Shown here in pieces: positions 1-7,700 of a stretch of 18,104 bases of DNA. A program made the translations under genes and the position numbers. The DNA is from Cyanobacteriota bacterium. Its GTDB lineage: Bacteria; Cyanobacteriota; Cyanobacteriia; Leptolyngbyales; Leptolyngbyaceae. Under the pieces are notes generated by a model. The model saw only the letters and a list, made by a program, of their open reading frames with translations. It was not told the DNA's origin and did no database searches. Position 1 is the stretch's first letter, and each line of letters begins with the position of its first letter. The stretch covers positions 1-18,104 of the forward strand of contig JAIXVO010000531.1 of assembly GCA_027482985.1 (NCBI GenBank), in the 5' to 3' direction.

Positions 1-335
1 ACGAACTGGAAGCGACGTTGACTGAGAATCCAGTGCAGTTGGCGATCAATGTGCACAGTTTTTCAGAGTGTCCCATGACTGCGATCGCGGGCTGGCTCGA
101 TCTGTTAGCAGCACATCAGGTACCCTACGTGATGTTGGTGCCGAATGCGCTGGATAATGGCGGCACGCGCTTACTGTCCTGCGAAAAAGATCAGAGTCGG
201 TTGGACTATCAACCCTTGCTGGAGCAACACGGCTACCAGCAAATCGCCTGCAATCCCAAGTTCCTTGATCCGACCGTCCAGGCGCACGGCATTTCCCCGA
301 CTCACCACTTCTTATTTCAAAAGAGCTTGCCTTAA
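1..335 (+). CDS. SAM-dependent methyltransferase-like protein, C-terminal part (putative sugar O-methyltransferase)
   Basis: The reading frame is open from the left edge (first full codon at base 3) to a TAA at 333-335, so only about 110 C-terminal residues are present. The TTG at base 18 is not a likely start, because the frame continues upstream. Visible blocks are INVHSFSECP, then a segment ending VPYVMLVPN, then a C-terminal HGYQQIACNPKFLDP block followed by GISPTHHFLF. From memory this resembles the C-terminal half of the putative sugar O-methyltransferase family, in which a Rossmann-type domain methylates sugars for surface polysaccharide or glycolipid. The SAM-binding N-terminal part lies outside the window, so the function is inferred from the tail only. 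The gene is convergent with the next one, and their ends overlap by 24 bases. It could be another class I methyltransferase. Confidence 0.6.
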   Translation, partial: ELEATLTENPVQLAINVHSFSECPMTAIAGWLDLLAAHQVPYVMLVPNALDNGGTRLLSCEKDQSRLDYQPLLEQHGYQQIACNPKFLDPTVQAHGISPTHHFLFQKSLP

Positions 336-1688
336 GCATTGAGCAATGCGCTGCGCCGCCCCCGGTGCCCCCATGCGACGGTAGCCATTCTCGGCAATCT
401 GCTGCAACTGTTCTGGGGATTGCATCAGGTCTTGCAGGGCGATCGCCACTTGTTCTGGGCTTTCCACCAAAATCACCGATTGTCCCAGCAACCGGGTTTG
501 GGCTTCCGCAAATTGGGGCGTAAATTGGGGCCCTTTCCCTGGCAAGGTAATCGCGGGTTTGCCTAAGCCGACAAATTGTTCCGTCGCCGTGCCTGCCATC
601 GCGATCGCCCAATCGGCAAAGTGCAAACTGTCCCCATAGGCCAATTGAGTCAGCCCTAAAGTGGCTTGCGATCGCGTGAACCAGGCCGTTTGCGAATCGG
701 GGAAGGGGGCTAAGGGGTGGGAGGGGGGTTGGGGGAAGTAGCGGTGCGCCTGCCAGCCCCGTCCCGCCAGCGCGTAATCCAAGGGTTCTAAATTGAGGTT
801 GGGAGAGATTGCCGCCAGGATGGAGAGGGGGCGATCGGGAAAGGTCGCCAGCAGTGTGTCGAGCGCTTGCAGAATCAGTTGCCAGTTTTCGTAAGCTTCG
901 GGAATGCGCGACCCCGGCAGGAGCACCACGCGCAAATCCTCATGGGACTGGAAGGCAGGCAAGCCCGTCGTCGCTGTCCATCGAGCGGGGGAGGGTTCCA
1001 GGGTCGCGTAGGGGCTGCGGGTAGCGACCGTACTGGAGAGCAGCGATCGCGCCATTTGCGGTTCCAGGCCATCCATCATCGGGTTGCCCAGGTCAAAAGC
1101 CGGAATGTCCCACTGTTGCAATACTTTGGTGGTGAGGGTGTCGCGGGGAAAAATCGCATGACAGCGCGATCGGCTCATGAGCCAGCGTTCCCAGGGAAAA
1201 TAATCCGATCCCGCCCAATTGTCGAATCCGACTTGCGGCAACCAGTTCCCCGCATCATCCCGCAGATAATATTCCGACTTGGCTGTCCCCACAAAGGCAT
1301 AAGGGGCACCGCTCAAGTAGGCTAACAGCAACGGGAAAATATCGCCCACGGATAAAATACTGCCGCCCTGCTTGGCCCACTGCCGGATTGCCTGAAATTG
1401 GGACAGGGTGAGTTGCAACAAGCCACCCCGCACATCGCGTGCCAGTTGTCGCCCATCCATATAGACAAAACCACCGGAGGGCATTGCTTTGACCGTCCCA
1501 ATCAGCGGAATGCCCAAGTTTTGATAAGCTTTGCCTTCCCCCACCAAGGGCAGGGCAAACAGTTCAGTATCATTGGCGGTGGCTTGCAAGGCTTGGAGGA
1601 TTCTGACGGCAATGACATCTTCTCCATGACCATTGCTGAGGCAGAGCAACCGTTGTGGGGTTGAGTAGCGGGGCGATTGAAGCGGCAA
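312..1688 (-). CDS. Lipid-A-disaccharide synthase-related glycosyltransferase-fold protein
   Basis: A 458-residue protein with the features of the cyanobacterial family annotated as lipid-A-disaccharide synthase-related (GT-B fold). The N-terminus carries LLCLSNGHGEDV. It is followed by VGEGKAYQNLGIP, MPSGGFVYMDGRQL and VGDIFPLLLAYLSG. The C-terminal half has LLPGSRIPEAYENW, AMAGTATEQFVGLGKP and LPGKGPQFTPQFA, which fit the donor-nucleotide half of a GT-B enzyme. True LpxB makes the lipid A disaccharide; these paralogues have no firmly known substrate, so the exact reaction is open. The start is a TTG at 1688-1686. No in-frame ATG lies just upstream, an AGGGAG ribosome-binding sequence sits about 8 bases before it, and the GHGEDV motif must be near the N-terminus. 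Its stop lies inside the end of the convergent methyltransferase gene. Confidence 0.82.
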   Translation of the reverse strand: MPLQSPRYSTPQRLLCLSNGHGEDVIAVRILQALQATANDTELFALPLVGEGKAYQNLGIPLIGTVKAMPSGGFVYMDGRQLARDVRGGLLQLTLSQFQAIRQWAKQGGSILSVGDIFPLLLAYLSGAPYAFVGTAKSEYYLRDDAGNWLPQVGFDNWAGSDYFPWERWLMSRSRCHAIFPRDTLTTKVLQQWDIPAFDLGNPMMDGLEPQMARSLLSSTVATRSPYATLEPSPARWTATTGLPAFQSHEDLRVVLLPGSRIPEAYENWQLILQALDTLLATFPDRPLSILAAISPNLNLEPLDYALAGRGWQAHRYFPQPPSHPLAPFPDSQTAWFTRSQATLGLTQLAYGDSLHFADWAIAMAGTATEQFVGLGKPAITLPGKGPQFTPQFAEAQTRLLGQSVILVESPEQVAIALQDLMQSPEQLQQIAENGYRRMGAPGAAQRIAQCLRQALLK

Positions 1689-1927
1689 TGGTAAAAACTC
1701 CCTGAACTGCGGTAGACAAGATTTCTAATCAGACTATCTTAAAAGAATCCGTAAATACGCGGTTATATTAATTAGGCTTAAACTGAAACATCACTAATAC
1801 CATTCCGCCCTCTGTTAGATCTACCCCCAGGCAGGGGATATTTAAGATCAGTAGATGATTCTCCAGACGCGGCGATGAGGGCAACAGTTCCACTCTCAGC
1901 GCCAAAACCTTGGCTCGGTCTTACCGT

Positions 1928-1977
1928 GTTTCGACTCCGCTCAACACTCGTTCCCTGTGGGTTTCGGCTCCGCTCAA
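1928..1977. repeat. Two 17-base direct repeats, 33-base period
   Basis: GTTTCGACTCCGCTCAA at 1928-1944 is repeated as GTTTCGGCTCCGCTCAA at 1961-1977, with one mismatch and a 33-base start-to-start distance. The bases between them are not conserved. From memory, words of this type recur in spacers of other cyanobacterial genomes, so this is probably a fragment of a dispersed repeat rather than an operator. That origin is inferred. Confidence 0.6.
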
Positions 1978-2008
1978 TTCACAATCTGTGACTTGACAGA
2001 CCACTAGG

Positions 2009-2025
2009 TTAGATCGTGAATCTAA
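2009..2025. other. Inverted repeat TTAGAT-N5-ATCTAA followed by a T run
   Basis: A perfect 6-base inverted repeat with a 5-base spacer, about 90 bases before the recQ start, followed on the plus strand by TTTTT at 2026-2030. It could be a weak terminator blocking transcription into recQ, or an operator. The stem has only one G-C pair per arm, so it would be weak as a terminator. Confidence 0.35.
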
Positions 2026-2116
2026 TTTTTACGTGCCAATGAAAAGCATTGACCGCTGCATCAGTCGGGACATCATCCTTTAACATCGGAGTGCAGGCTT
2101 ACTATTACGCCGTTCC

Positions 2117-4363
2117 ATGACAGTTGTTTCCTCCCCCTCTCTAGAATTTTCCTCGCTCGAAAGTGCGCTGAAGCATTACTTCGGCTATGACAGCTTTCGA
2201 CCGGGACAACGGCAGATTATTGAAAAAGCGCTGCGGAATCAGGATCAAATGGTCGTGATGCCGACGGGTGGCGGTAAATCGTTATGTTACCAACTCCCCG
2301 CTTTATTGAAGCCGGGTCTGTCGATCGTCGTGTCGCCACTCATCGCCTTGATGCAAGATCAGGTGCAAGCCTTAGAGGACAACGGGATTGCGGCTACCTT
2401 CCTGAATAGCAGTCTCAGCGGGATAGAACTGCGGGAACGGGAACGCGCCATTTTAGCAGGGGAAATGAAACTGGTGTATGTCGCCCCAGAACGGTTGCTG
2501 AATGAGGATCTGCTGGCAGGTTGGATGTCTCAGGTTTATGTGTCGGCGATCGCGATCGATGAGGCGCACTGTGTGTCCGAATGGGGGCATGACTTTCGGC
2601 CAGAATATCGGCAACTGCAACAATTGCGACAGTGGTTTGCGAATGTGCCGATCATGGCGCTGACAGCGACGGCGACGGAACGGGTGCGGCAGGATATCAT
2701 CGCCCAGTTGGCGTTGAATGACCCGCAGCCGCATGTCTCGACCTTTAATCGCCCCAACCTATACTATGAAGTGCGCTCCAAGCAGAAACAGGCTTACCGG
2801 GAATTGCTGCAACTGATCCAGCAGCGAACGGGGGAGTCGGGCATCATTTATTGCCTCAGTCGCAAACGGGTGGATGAACTGACGGGCAAGTTGCAACTGG
2901 AGGGCATTTCAGCGTTGCCCTACCACGCCGGCATGGACAACAAAACCCGCGCCGAAAACCAGCGCCGCTTCATTCGGGATGATGTGCAGATCATGGTGGC
3001 GACGGTCGCATTTGGCATGGGCATCAACAAGCCCGATGTCCGATTTGTGGTGCATTATGACCTGCCCCGCAACATTGAAGGCTATTACCAGGAATCAGGC
3101 CGCGCCGGACGGGATGGGGAACCGGCCCATTGCCTCTTATTTTTTGGAGCGGGTGATATTAAGACAGTCGAATTCCTGATTAGCCAAAAGGTTGATCCCG
3201 CTTCGGGCGAACCGCTGGCGGACGAACAACGAATTGCCACCCAGCAGTTACGCCGCGTGATTGACTATGCCCAGGCGACGGAATGCCGCCGGATTATCCA
3301 GTTGGGCTACTTTGGCGAAGCGTTTCCCGGCAACTGTGGTAATTGTGACAACTGCCTCAACCCCAAACCGATTGAAGACTGGACGATTGAAGCCCAAAAG
3401 TTTCTGTCCTGTGTGGCGCGAGTGAACCAACGGTTTGGGATGAATTACGTCATCGACGTGTTGCGCGGTTCCAAGAATCAACGCCTGCTGCAAAATGGGC
3501 ACGATCGCCTCTCGACTTACGGCATCGGCAAAGATCGCACTGCCGATGAGTGGAAAATGCTGGCGCGATCGCTGATCCATCAAGGGTTGGTGGATGAAAC
3601 CAGCGATGGTTATTCCGTGTTGCAGTTGAACGAATTGAGTTGGGAAGTGTTGCGGAAACAACGAGCCGTGGCGATCGCGGTGCCGCCCAAACCCGCCAGT
3701 ACCAGCACCAACACGACCACTGCCCACGATACCGAACAGGTGGAAGCACTCTTTCAACGGCTGCAAAAACTCCGTAAACGGTTGGCAGATGAACAGTCGG
3801 TGCCGCCCTATGTGGTGTTTCAAAATGCCAGTTTGCGGGAAATGGCAGAAACCCAACCCTTGAATGAAACGCAGTTTGCCGAGATTTCGGGCGTTGGGAG
3901 CCGCAAGCTAGAACAATACGGAGCCGTGTTTTTGGCCGAAATTCGCGCCTTTCGACAGGAACATGGGTTGTCGCTGGAGCCTGTCAGATCGGGGGCGATC
4001 GCGGCTCGTCCCAGCCAGCCATTGCCAGAACCGACCCTTTACCCCGCTGAAACCCATCTGCACACGTTCAAACTTTACCAGCAAGGACTCAAACCCTTCG
4101 AGATTGCCGAGGAGCGGAATCTGCGTCTGAGTACGATTACGGCACACCTGGCAGAACTGATCGAAATGGGCTACGACGTGCCCCTGGAAACGCTCGTTCT
4201 CCCCGATCGCCAGGAACGGATCATCGCCGCGATTCAAGTCGTCGGTGCCGACTCTCGCCGCAAAGTCCGGGATTACCTGGGGGAAGTGTTTGGTTACGAC
4301 GAAATTCACCTCGTCATTGCTGCGTGGCGACGACAACAGGCTGCAACCAAAACCAACCGTTAA
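2117..4363 (+). CDS. recQ: ATP-dependent DNA helicase RecQ
   Basis: A 748-residue superfamily 2 DNA helicase that unwinds DNA 3' to 5' in recombinational repair and at stalled forks. Visible helicase motifs are Walker A PTGGGKS (about residues 49-55), DEAH at 148-151 within IDEAHCVSEWGHDFRPEYRQ, ALTATAT, YHAGM, and VAFGMGINKPDVR leading into ESGRAGRDG. A zinc-binding segment follows: a cysteine near residue 389, then CGNCDNC near 407-413. After it come an RQC winged-helix region and an HRDC domain (about 541-615). The last 100 residues (KPFEIAEERNLRLSTITAHL) look like the RecQ C-terminal helix-turn-helix domain. It is longer than the 609-residue E. coli enzyme because of this extra tail. The ATG at 2117 places the helicase motifs at normal distances. 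Its stop overlaps the convergent PhzF-family gene by 4 bases. Confidence 0.96.
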   Translation: MTVVSSPSLEFSSLESALKHYFGYDSFRPGQRQIIEKALRNQDQMVVMPTGGGKSLCYQLPALLKPGLSIVVSPLIALMQDQVQALEDNGIAATFLNSSLSGIELRERERAILAGEMKLVYVAPERLLNEDLLAGWMSQVYVSAIAIDEAHCVSEWGHDFRPEYRQLQQLRQWFANVPIMALTATATERVRQDIIAQLALNDPQPHVSTFNRPNLYYEVRSKQKQAYRELLQLIQQRTGESGIIYCLSRKRVDELTGKLQLEGISALPYHAGMDNKTRAENQRRFIRDDVQIMVATVAFGMGINKPDVRFVVHYDLPRNIEGYYQESGRAGRDGEPAHCLLFFGAGDIKTVEFLISQKVDPASGEPLADEQRIATQQLRRVIDYAQATECRRIIQLGYFGEAFPGNCGNCDNCLNPKPIEDWTIEAQKFLSCVARVNQRFGMNYVIDVLRGSKNQRLLQNGHDRLSTYGIGKDRTADEWKMLARSLIHQGLVDETSDGYSVLQLNELSWEVLRKQRAVAIAVPPKPASTSTNTTTAHDTEQVEALFQRLQKLRKRLADEQSVPPYVVFQNASLREMAETQPLNETQFAEISGVGSRKLEQYGAVFLAEIRAFRQEHGLSLEPVRSGAIAARPSQPLPEPTLYPAETHLHTFKLYQQGLKPFEIAEERNLRLSTITAHLAELIEMGYDVPLETLVLPDRQERIIAAIQVVGADSRRKVRDYLGEVFGYDEIHLVIAAWRRQQAATKTNR

Positions 4364-5247
4364 ACGAATTCGCCTCTTGCCACCATCACCACACTGCCGC
4401 CAACTTGCACCCTAATTGTCGCCTCCGATCGCGCCGCCGTCAGCAGCAACAGGGAAGGCCGTCCCATTTCATAGCCTTGCTCTACCTGAACCTGAATCGT
4501 GTCCGTACCCATGACCTGATGCTGCACCAGGTACGCCGCCAAACAACCGTTGGCGGAACCCGTGGCCGGATCTTCCGCAATGCCCATCAGGGGCGCAAAC
4601 ATGCGGGCACTGAAGTGATTCGCAGGATGCCGAGTTTCGGGACAGAAGACAAACACCTCTTTCGCCTGGAGGTCTGCCACCAGCGTCATCAGGCGATCCG
4701 GGTGGACGCGGATTTGCTGTAAGGCGGTTAACGACTGCAGGGGCACCATCAGGAACGGCACCCCGGTCGAGACTTCCTGCACCGGATAGCGGGGATCGAT
4801 GGCGCTGGGATCAAGCCCCAGGACGGGAGCGATCGCGTCTGCCGTCACTGTGGCTCCAAAGGTGGGCGCGGGTTGCTGCATCCACAAAATTGGGGGCTGG
4901 GTGGAGGGGGGAGCGATCGTCACAGGAATTTGTCCTACTGCCAGATTCAGCGTGATTTGGGGGACGGGTTGCCGGATCACTTCCTGTTGCAGCACGAAGG
5001 CAGTACCCAATGTGGGATGTCCGGCAAAGGGCAGTTCCCGCGCCGGGGTAAAAATCCGCACATCATAGCCACCATCCCGCAGTTCCGGCGACAGGATGAA
5101 GGTGGTTTCTGAGAAGTTGATTTCACGGGCAATCTGCTGCATTTGCTCAGTTGACAGACTGCCTGCATTCGTGACCACTGCCAGCGGATTCCCGGCATAG
5201 CGGCGTTCCGCAAATACATCCACCAGGCAAAAGTTGTAGCTTGTCAT
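4360..5247 (-). CDS. PhzF-family isomerase/epimerase-like protein
   Basis: A 295-residue cytosolic protein of the PhzF (diaminopimelate-epimerase-like) fold. The first domain has VDVFAERRYAGNPLAVV and the SETTF motif; its glutamate (E47) matches the catalytic Glu of PhzF. Next are FTPARELPFAGHPTLGTA and, in the second domain, EDPATGSANGCLAAYL. PhzF itself isomerises a dihydro-hydroxyanthranilate intermediate in phenazine synthesis. No other phenazine genes are near, and most stand-alone members have unknown substrates, so phenazine production should not be inferred. It begins with ATG at 5247, 38 bases after the kinase gene on the same strand, so the two may be co-transcribed. It ends 4 bases inside recQ on the opposite strand. 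Confidence 0.9.
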   Translation of the reverse strand: MTSYNFCLVDVFAERRYAGNPLAVVTNAGSLSTEQMQQIAREINFSETTFILSPELRDGGYDVRIFTPARELPFAGHPTLGTAFVLQQEVIRQPVPQITLNLAVGQIPVTIAPPSTQPPILWMQQPAPTFGATVTADAIAPVLGLDPSAIDPRYPVQEVSTGVPFLMVPLQSLTALQQIRVHPDRLMTLVADLQAKEVFVFCPETRHPANHFSARMFAPLMGIAEDPATGSANGCLAAYLVQHQVMGTDTIQVQVEQGYEMGRPSLLLLTAARSEATIRVQVGGSVVMVARGEFV

Positions 5248-5285
5248 CGGTTCATTGTCCCTGCCATCAGTTCCCCCACGGTGCG

Positions 5286-6857
5286 TTAAGAGTTGCCCCA
5301 GGACGGCAAATCATCCGATTTTTCCAACTCGTCGATGATGCGGGGTTTGAGAATTTCAAACTTATTCATCAACAGATTTTTGCTGGTAGCAGGAGAATCC
5401 ACGGAAGGGGTAGATTGCGCAATGATCGCCCATTGTTCCAGCATGGAACATTGCTCTCGCCGGATGGTCACCCGAATAATGTGAGCACATTGATGGGGAT
5501 TATCCTGGGCAAATAGCAAGATCTGAAACTCTCCGGTTTTGGCCAGCAACCGGATCATCGCCTGTCCCTGAGCCGTTTTTAAATCCAGATTGCAGCGTAG
5601 CCAGCGGGGACCCGTTTCGCGACTGTGAAAGCGGTTATACAAGGCCGTAATCCACAGCACCATCGGATGTGGCGACATCGTACAAAGAAAGTTTTGGTAA
5701 ATGCGATTGTAGAGTCGATTGATTTGCAGACTTTGGATTTCCGGTCCCGGCAGCATTACCCAAATTGTCATCATCGACTCTTTGCCGCGCGTGTAGATTT
5801 GCGGGAACACAATTTGGGCGATCGGCTTATCTTTCGGCCAGACGGCAGATTGATGAAGATCCTCAAGAAGCGAAACGGGTGAAATGACTCTTTGCGCCTC
5901 TACCTGACTTTGTCGAGCAAGGGCTTCCCCAATCCGACTGCTAACCTCACGACCGTGACTATACCGTTCCTCCAATGGCACCAGCGCCTTTAAGATTGCG
6001 CTCACGGATTGCGGGCGATCGCTCGGCTTCTTCGCGAGGCAACTCATAACTAACCCTTCCAACGCTTTCGGTAACTTCAGCGCGGGGTTCACTGAATCAA
6101 ACGTGCGCGGTTGTTGAAAATGATGCGTCTTGTACCAACTGCCAAAGGAATGGGTTTCGGCCTGAAGCGGCATTTTTCCCGTCAGCATCTCAAACATCAT
6201 AATGCCGAAGCTATAAATGTCCGAACGGGGGTCGAGATCTTGCCCTTCCATCTGCTCCGGAGAAGAGTAGGGGAGCGTGCCCATAAACGAATTCGTCTGG
6301 CCGCTGTCTTCTTGCAGTAACTTGGCAATGCCAAAATCCAGCACTTTCACCAACTCGCCAAAGCCCGCATCATGGCTGACCAAAATATTACTGGGCTTGA
6401 TGTCGCGGTGAATAATCGGACACAGTTGCCCGTCCATCAAAATCCCCTGATGAGCACATTGCAACCCTAAACAGATTTGGCGGGCCAGACTCAAAAAGCG
6501 GGGCAGAGGAATGGCTTGCTTATTGATCACCTCGCTCAAGCTCTCGCCCTGCAGATATTCCATTACATAAAACGGCACATCCTCGCCATTGACACCATAA
6601 TCAGTCACCCGGACGATATGCAAACTTTTTTGCCCCAATTGGGCACAGGTGCGAGCTTCAGCCTTGAAGCGATCGCGCATCTTTTGCCCTGACACCAGCG
6701 TGACCGCCAAAAACTTGACCGCAATCACACTCCCTAACAATGTGTCTTCAGCGCGATACACTCGCCCCATAGCCCCTTTACCTACCAACTCAACCAGATG
6801 GTAGCGGTTCGCAATCACACGTCCAATGTTCGGGTCTTTCGGGTCTGCCGTTGTCAT
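5286..6857 (-). CDS. Hanks-type serine/threonine protein kinase with unrecognised C-terminal region
   Basis: A 523-residue protein. Residues about 19 to 290 form a eukaryotic-like protein kinase with all key residues: glycine loop GKGAMGRV (26-33), ATP-anchoring lysine K48 in AVKFL, HRDIKPSN with catalytic D152, DFG with metal-binding D174, and GTLPYSSPEQM in the activation segment. It is therefore expected to be active and to phosphorylate Ser/Thr. No membrane segment or signal peptide is visible, so it is probably cytosolic. After a linker with a charged, glutamine-containing stretch, residues about 330-495 form a region I cannot assign (for example KESMMTIWVMLPGPEIQ and MIRLLAKTGEFQILLFA); it may sense a signal or bind a partner. 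The start is ATG at 6857. The PhzF-family gene follows 38 bases downstream. The substrate is unknown. Confidence 0.94.
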   Translation of the reverse strand: MTTADPKDPNIGRVIANRYHLVELVGKGAMGRVYRAEDTLLGSVIAVKFLAVTLVSGQKMRDRFKAEARTCAQLGQKSLHIVRVTDYGVNGEDVPFYVMEYLQGESLSEVINKQAIPLPRFLSLARQICLGLQCAHQGILMDGQLCPIIHRDIKPSNILVSHDAGFGELVKVLDFGIAKLLQEDSGQTNSFMGTLPYSSPEQMEGQDLDPRSDIYSFGIMMFEMLTGKMPLQAETHSFGSWYKTHHFQQPRTFDSVNPALKLPKALEGLVMSCLAKKPSDRPQSVSAILKALVPLEERYSHGREVSSRIGEALARQSQVEAQRVISPVSLLEDLHQSAVWPKDKPIAQIVFPQIYTRGKESMMTIWVMLPGPEIQSLQINRLYNRIYQNFLCTMSPHPMVLWITALYNRFHSRETGPRWLRCNLDLKTAQGQAMIRLLAKTGEFQILLFAQDNPHQCAHIIRVTIRREQCSMLEQWAIIAQSTPSVDSPATSKNLLMNKFEILKPRIIDELEKSDDLPSWGNS

Positions 6858-6966
6858 ACCATTAGTAATCCCAGATGGAGTCCTTGCTGCTCAGTGCAAC
6901 CTCTGATGGGAATTGACAGGTCACACAAGGGCGAACGCTGTCGCTGTTGTCAAACAGAAATCTGCT

Positions 6967-7413
6967 TTATTCTAGCTGGCGTTCAATCGTTGTCTCCATG
7001 GTGCTTGTCAGGTAATGTCCGGCCATAATGCCACTCGATAAATAGTAGCGATTTTCGTCCACCCGATACATGGTTTCAAAGCCACTGCGCCGTTGTCGAT
7101 CGCCCAACACCCAGTATCGCTGCACAATCGACTCCTGCGCCACCCAGCCTTCGCCTTCGACTTTCCCCAACAGGCTATGTTGCAACACGAACGTGTATTG
7201 CCGTTCCCTCAGATCTAACCTGCCCCGATATTGCAACGAAATTTCTTCGCGATCGCTGCCCGGAAACACCAACTTGGTCACCATCGTGAACCAGTCATCC
7301 CGGCTCCAGGCCACTAAAGTTTTACCGACAACGGAAACTGGTAAGCCGTTCCGTTCGAGCCAGTGCCCCTGCATTGTCCAGCGTCCTGGCTGTATTAAAA
7401 AGGTATGAGCCAC
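6967..7413 (-). CDS. Conserved hypothetical protein, 148 residues
   Basis: I do not recognise the family. The start is a GTG at 7413-7411, preceded by an AAGGGA ribosome-binding sequence at normal spacing. The protein has no membrane segment or signal peptide. It is rich in aromatic and charged residues in alternating beta-like stretches (WTMQGHWLERNGLPVSVVGK, QYRGRLDLRERQYTFVLQHS, RVDENRYYLSSGIMAGHYL), suggesting a small beta-barrel or lipocalin-like fold, which is inference only. A TIERQL tail ends it. It lies 109 bases upstream of the kinase gene on the same strand and could be co-transcribed with it. Codon use and HIP1 content match the neighbours, so it looks native. Confidence 0.7.
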   Translation of the reverse strand: MAHTFLIQPGRWTMQGHWLERNGLPVSVVGKTLVAWSRDDWFTMVTKLVFPGSDREEISLQYRGRLDLRERQYTFVLQHSLLGKVEGEGWVAQESIVQRYWVLGDRQRRSGFETMYRVDENRYYLSSGIMAGHYLTSTMETTIERQLE

Positions 7414-7700
7414 AACGTTAATCCCTTGCCTCGACGACGGTTCGCCCTGCTGGTTAAACGGTAACCCATGCTATCACGCATTTACAAGATGAGACATGGA
7501 AGCAGCAGAAACTCAAGAATGAAGTCTGACGGACGAAACAGGACAGGGATCAGAATGGGGGAAAGCCGGCTCGGTGCGCAGCGATTCGAGGGTGGAGCCA
7601 GCGCGGTAGCGACAGGGGTCCGTCTCTACCAAGAGGAAAATAGGGACTGCGCGCGATCTCCTCTCGCACCTCCAACCCCCCTTTCCCCTAAACTGGACTC
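7414..7700. other. Divergent intergenic region (287 bases), nothing assigned
   Basis: Between the 148-residue unknown gene (minus) and the membrane-protein gene (plus). It should hold both promoters. I see no tRNA-like fold, no terminator and no strong promoter match. A plus frame open from 7468 runs through it into the membrane-protein gene in another phase; it is rich in Arg and Ser and looks non-coding. Confidence 0.5.

Larger units (their letters stand above)
1689..2116. other. Divergent intergenic region (428 bases) upstream of recQ and the LpxB-related gene
   Basis: No convincing coding frame is seen here. The left third is AT-rich and should hold the promoter of the minus-strand gene; TAAGAT read on the minus strand (1740-1735) is a possible -10 but has no clear -35. 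The middle holds a pair of near-identical 17-base repeats, and nearer recQ there is a small inverted repeat; both are listed separately. No ribosome-binding site stands out before the recQ ATG, which is common in cyanobacteria. Confidence 0.6.

Noticed and set aside
46..612. 188-codon minus-strand frame at the left end
   Set aside because: Overlaps the end of the LpxB-related gene in another phase; Arg/Pro-rich with no family resemblance.
3248..3856. 202-codon minus-strand frame opposite recQ
   Set aside because: Antisense to the zinc, RQC and HRDC parts of recQ; no recognisable domain and no ribosome-binding site evidence.
4360..5247. Phenazine biosynthesis gene cluster
   Set aside because: Only a PhzF-family protein is present; no other phz genes, and this family is widespread outside phenazine producers.
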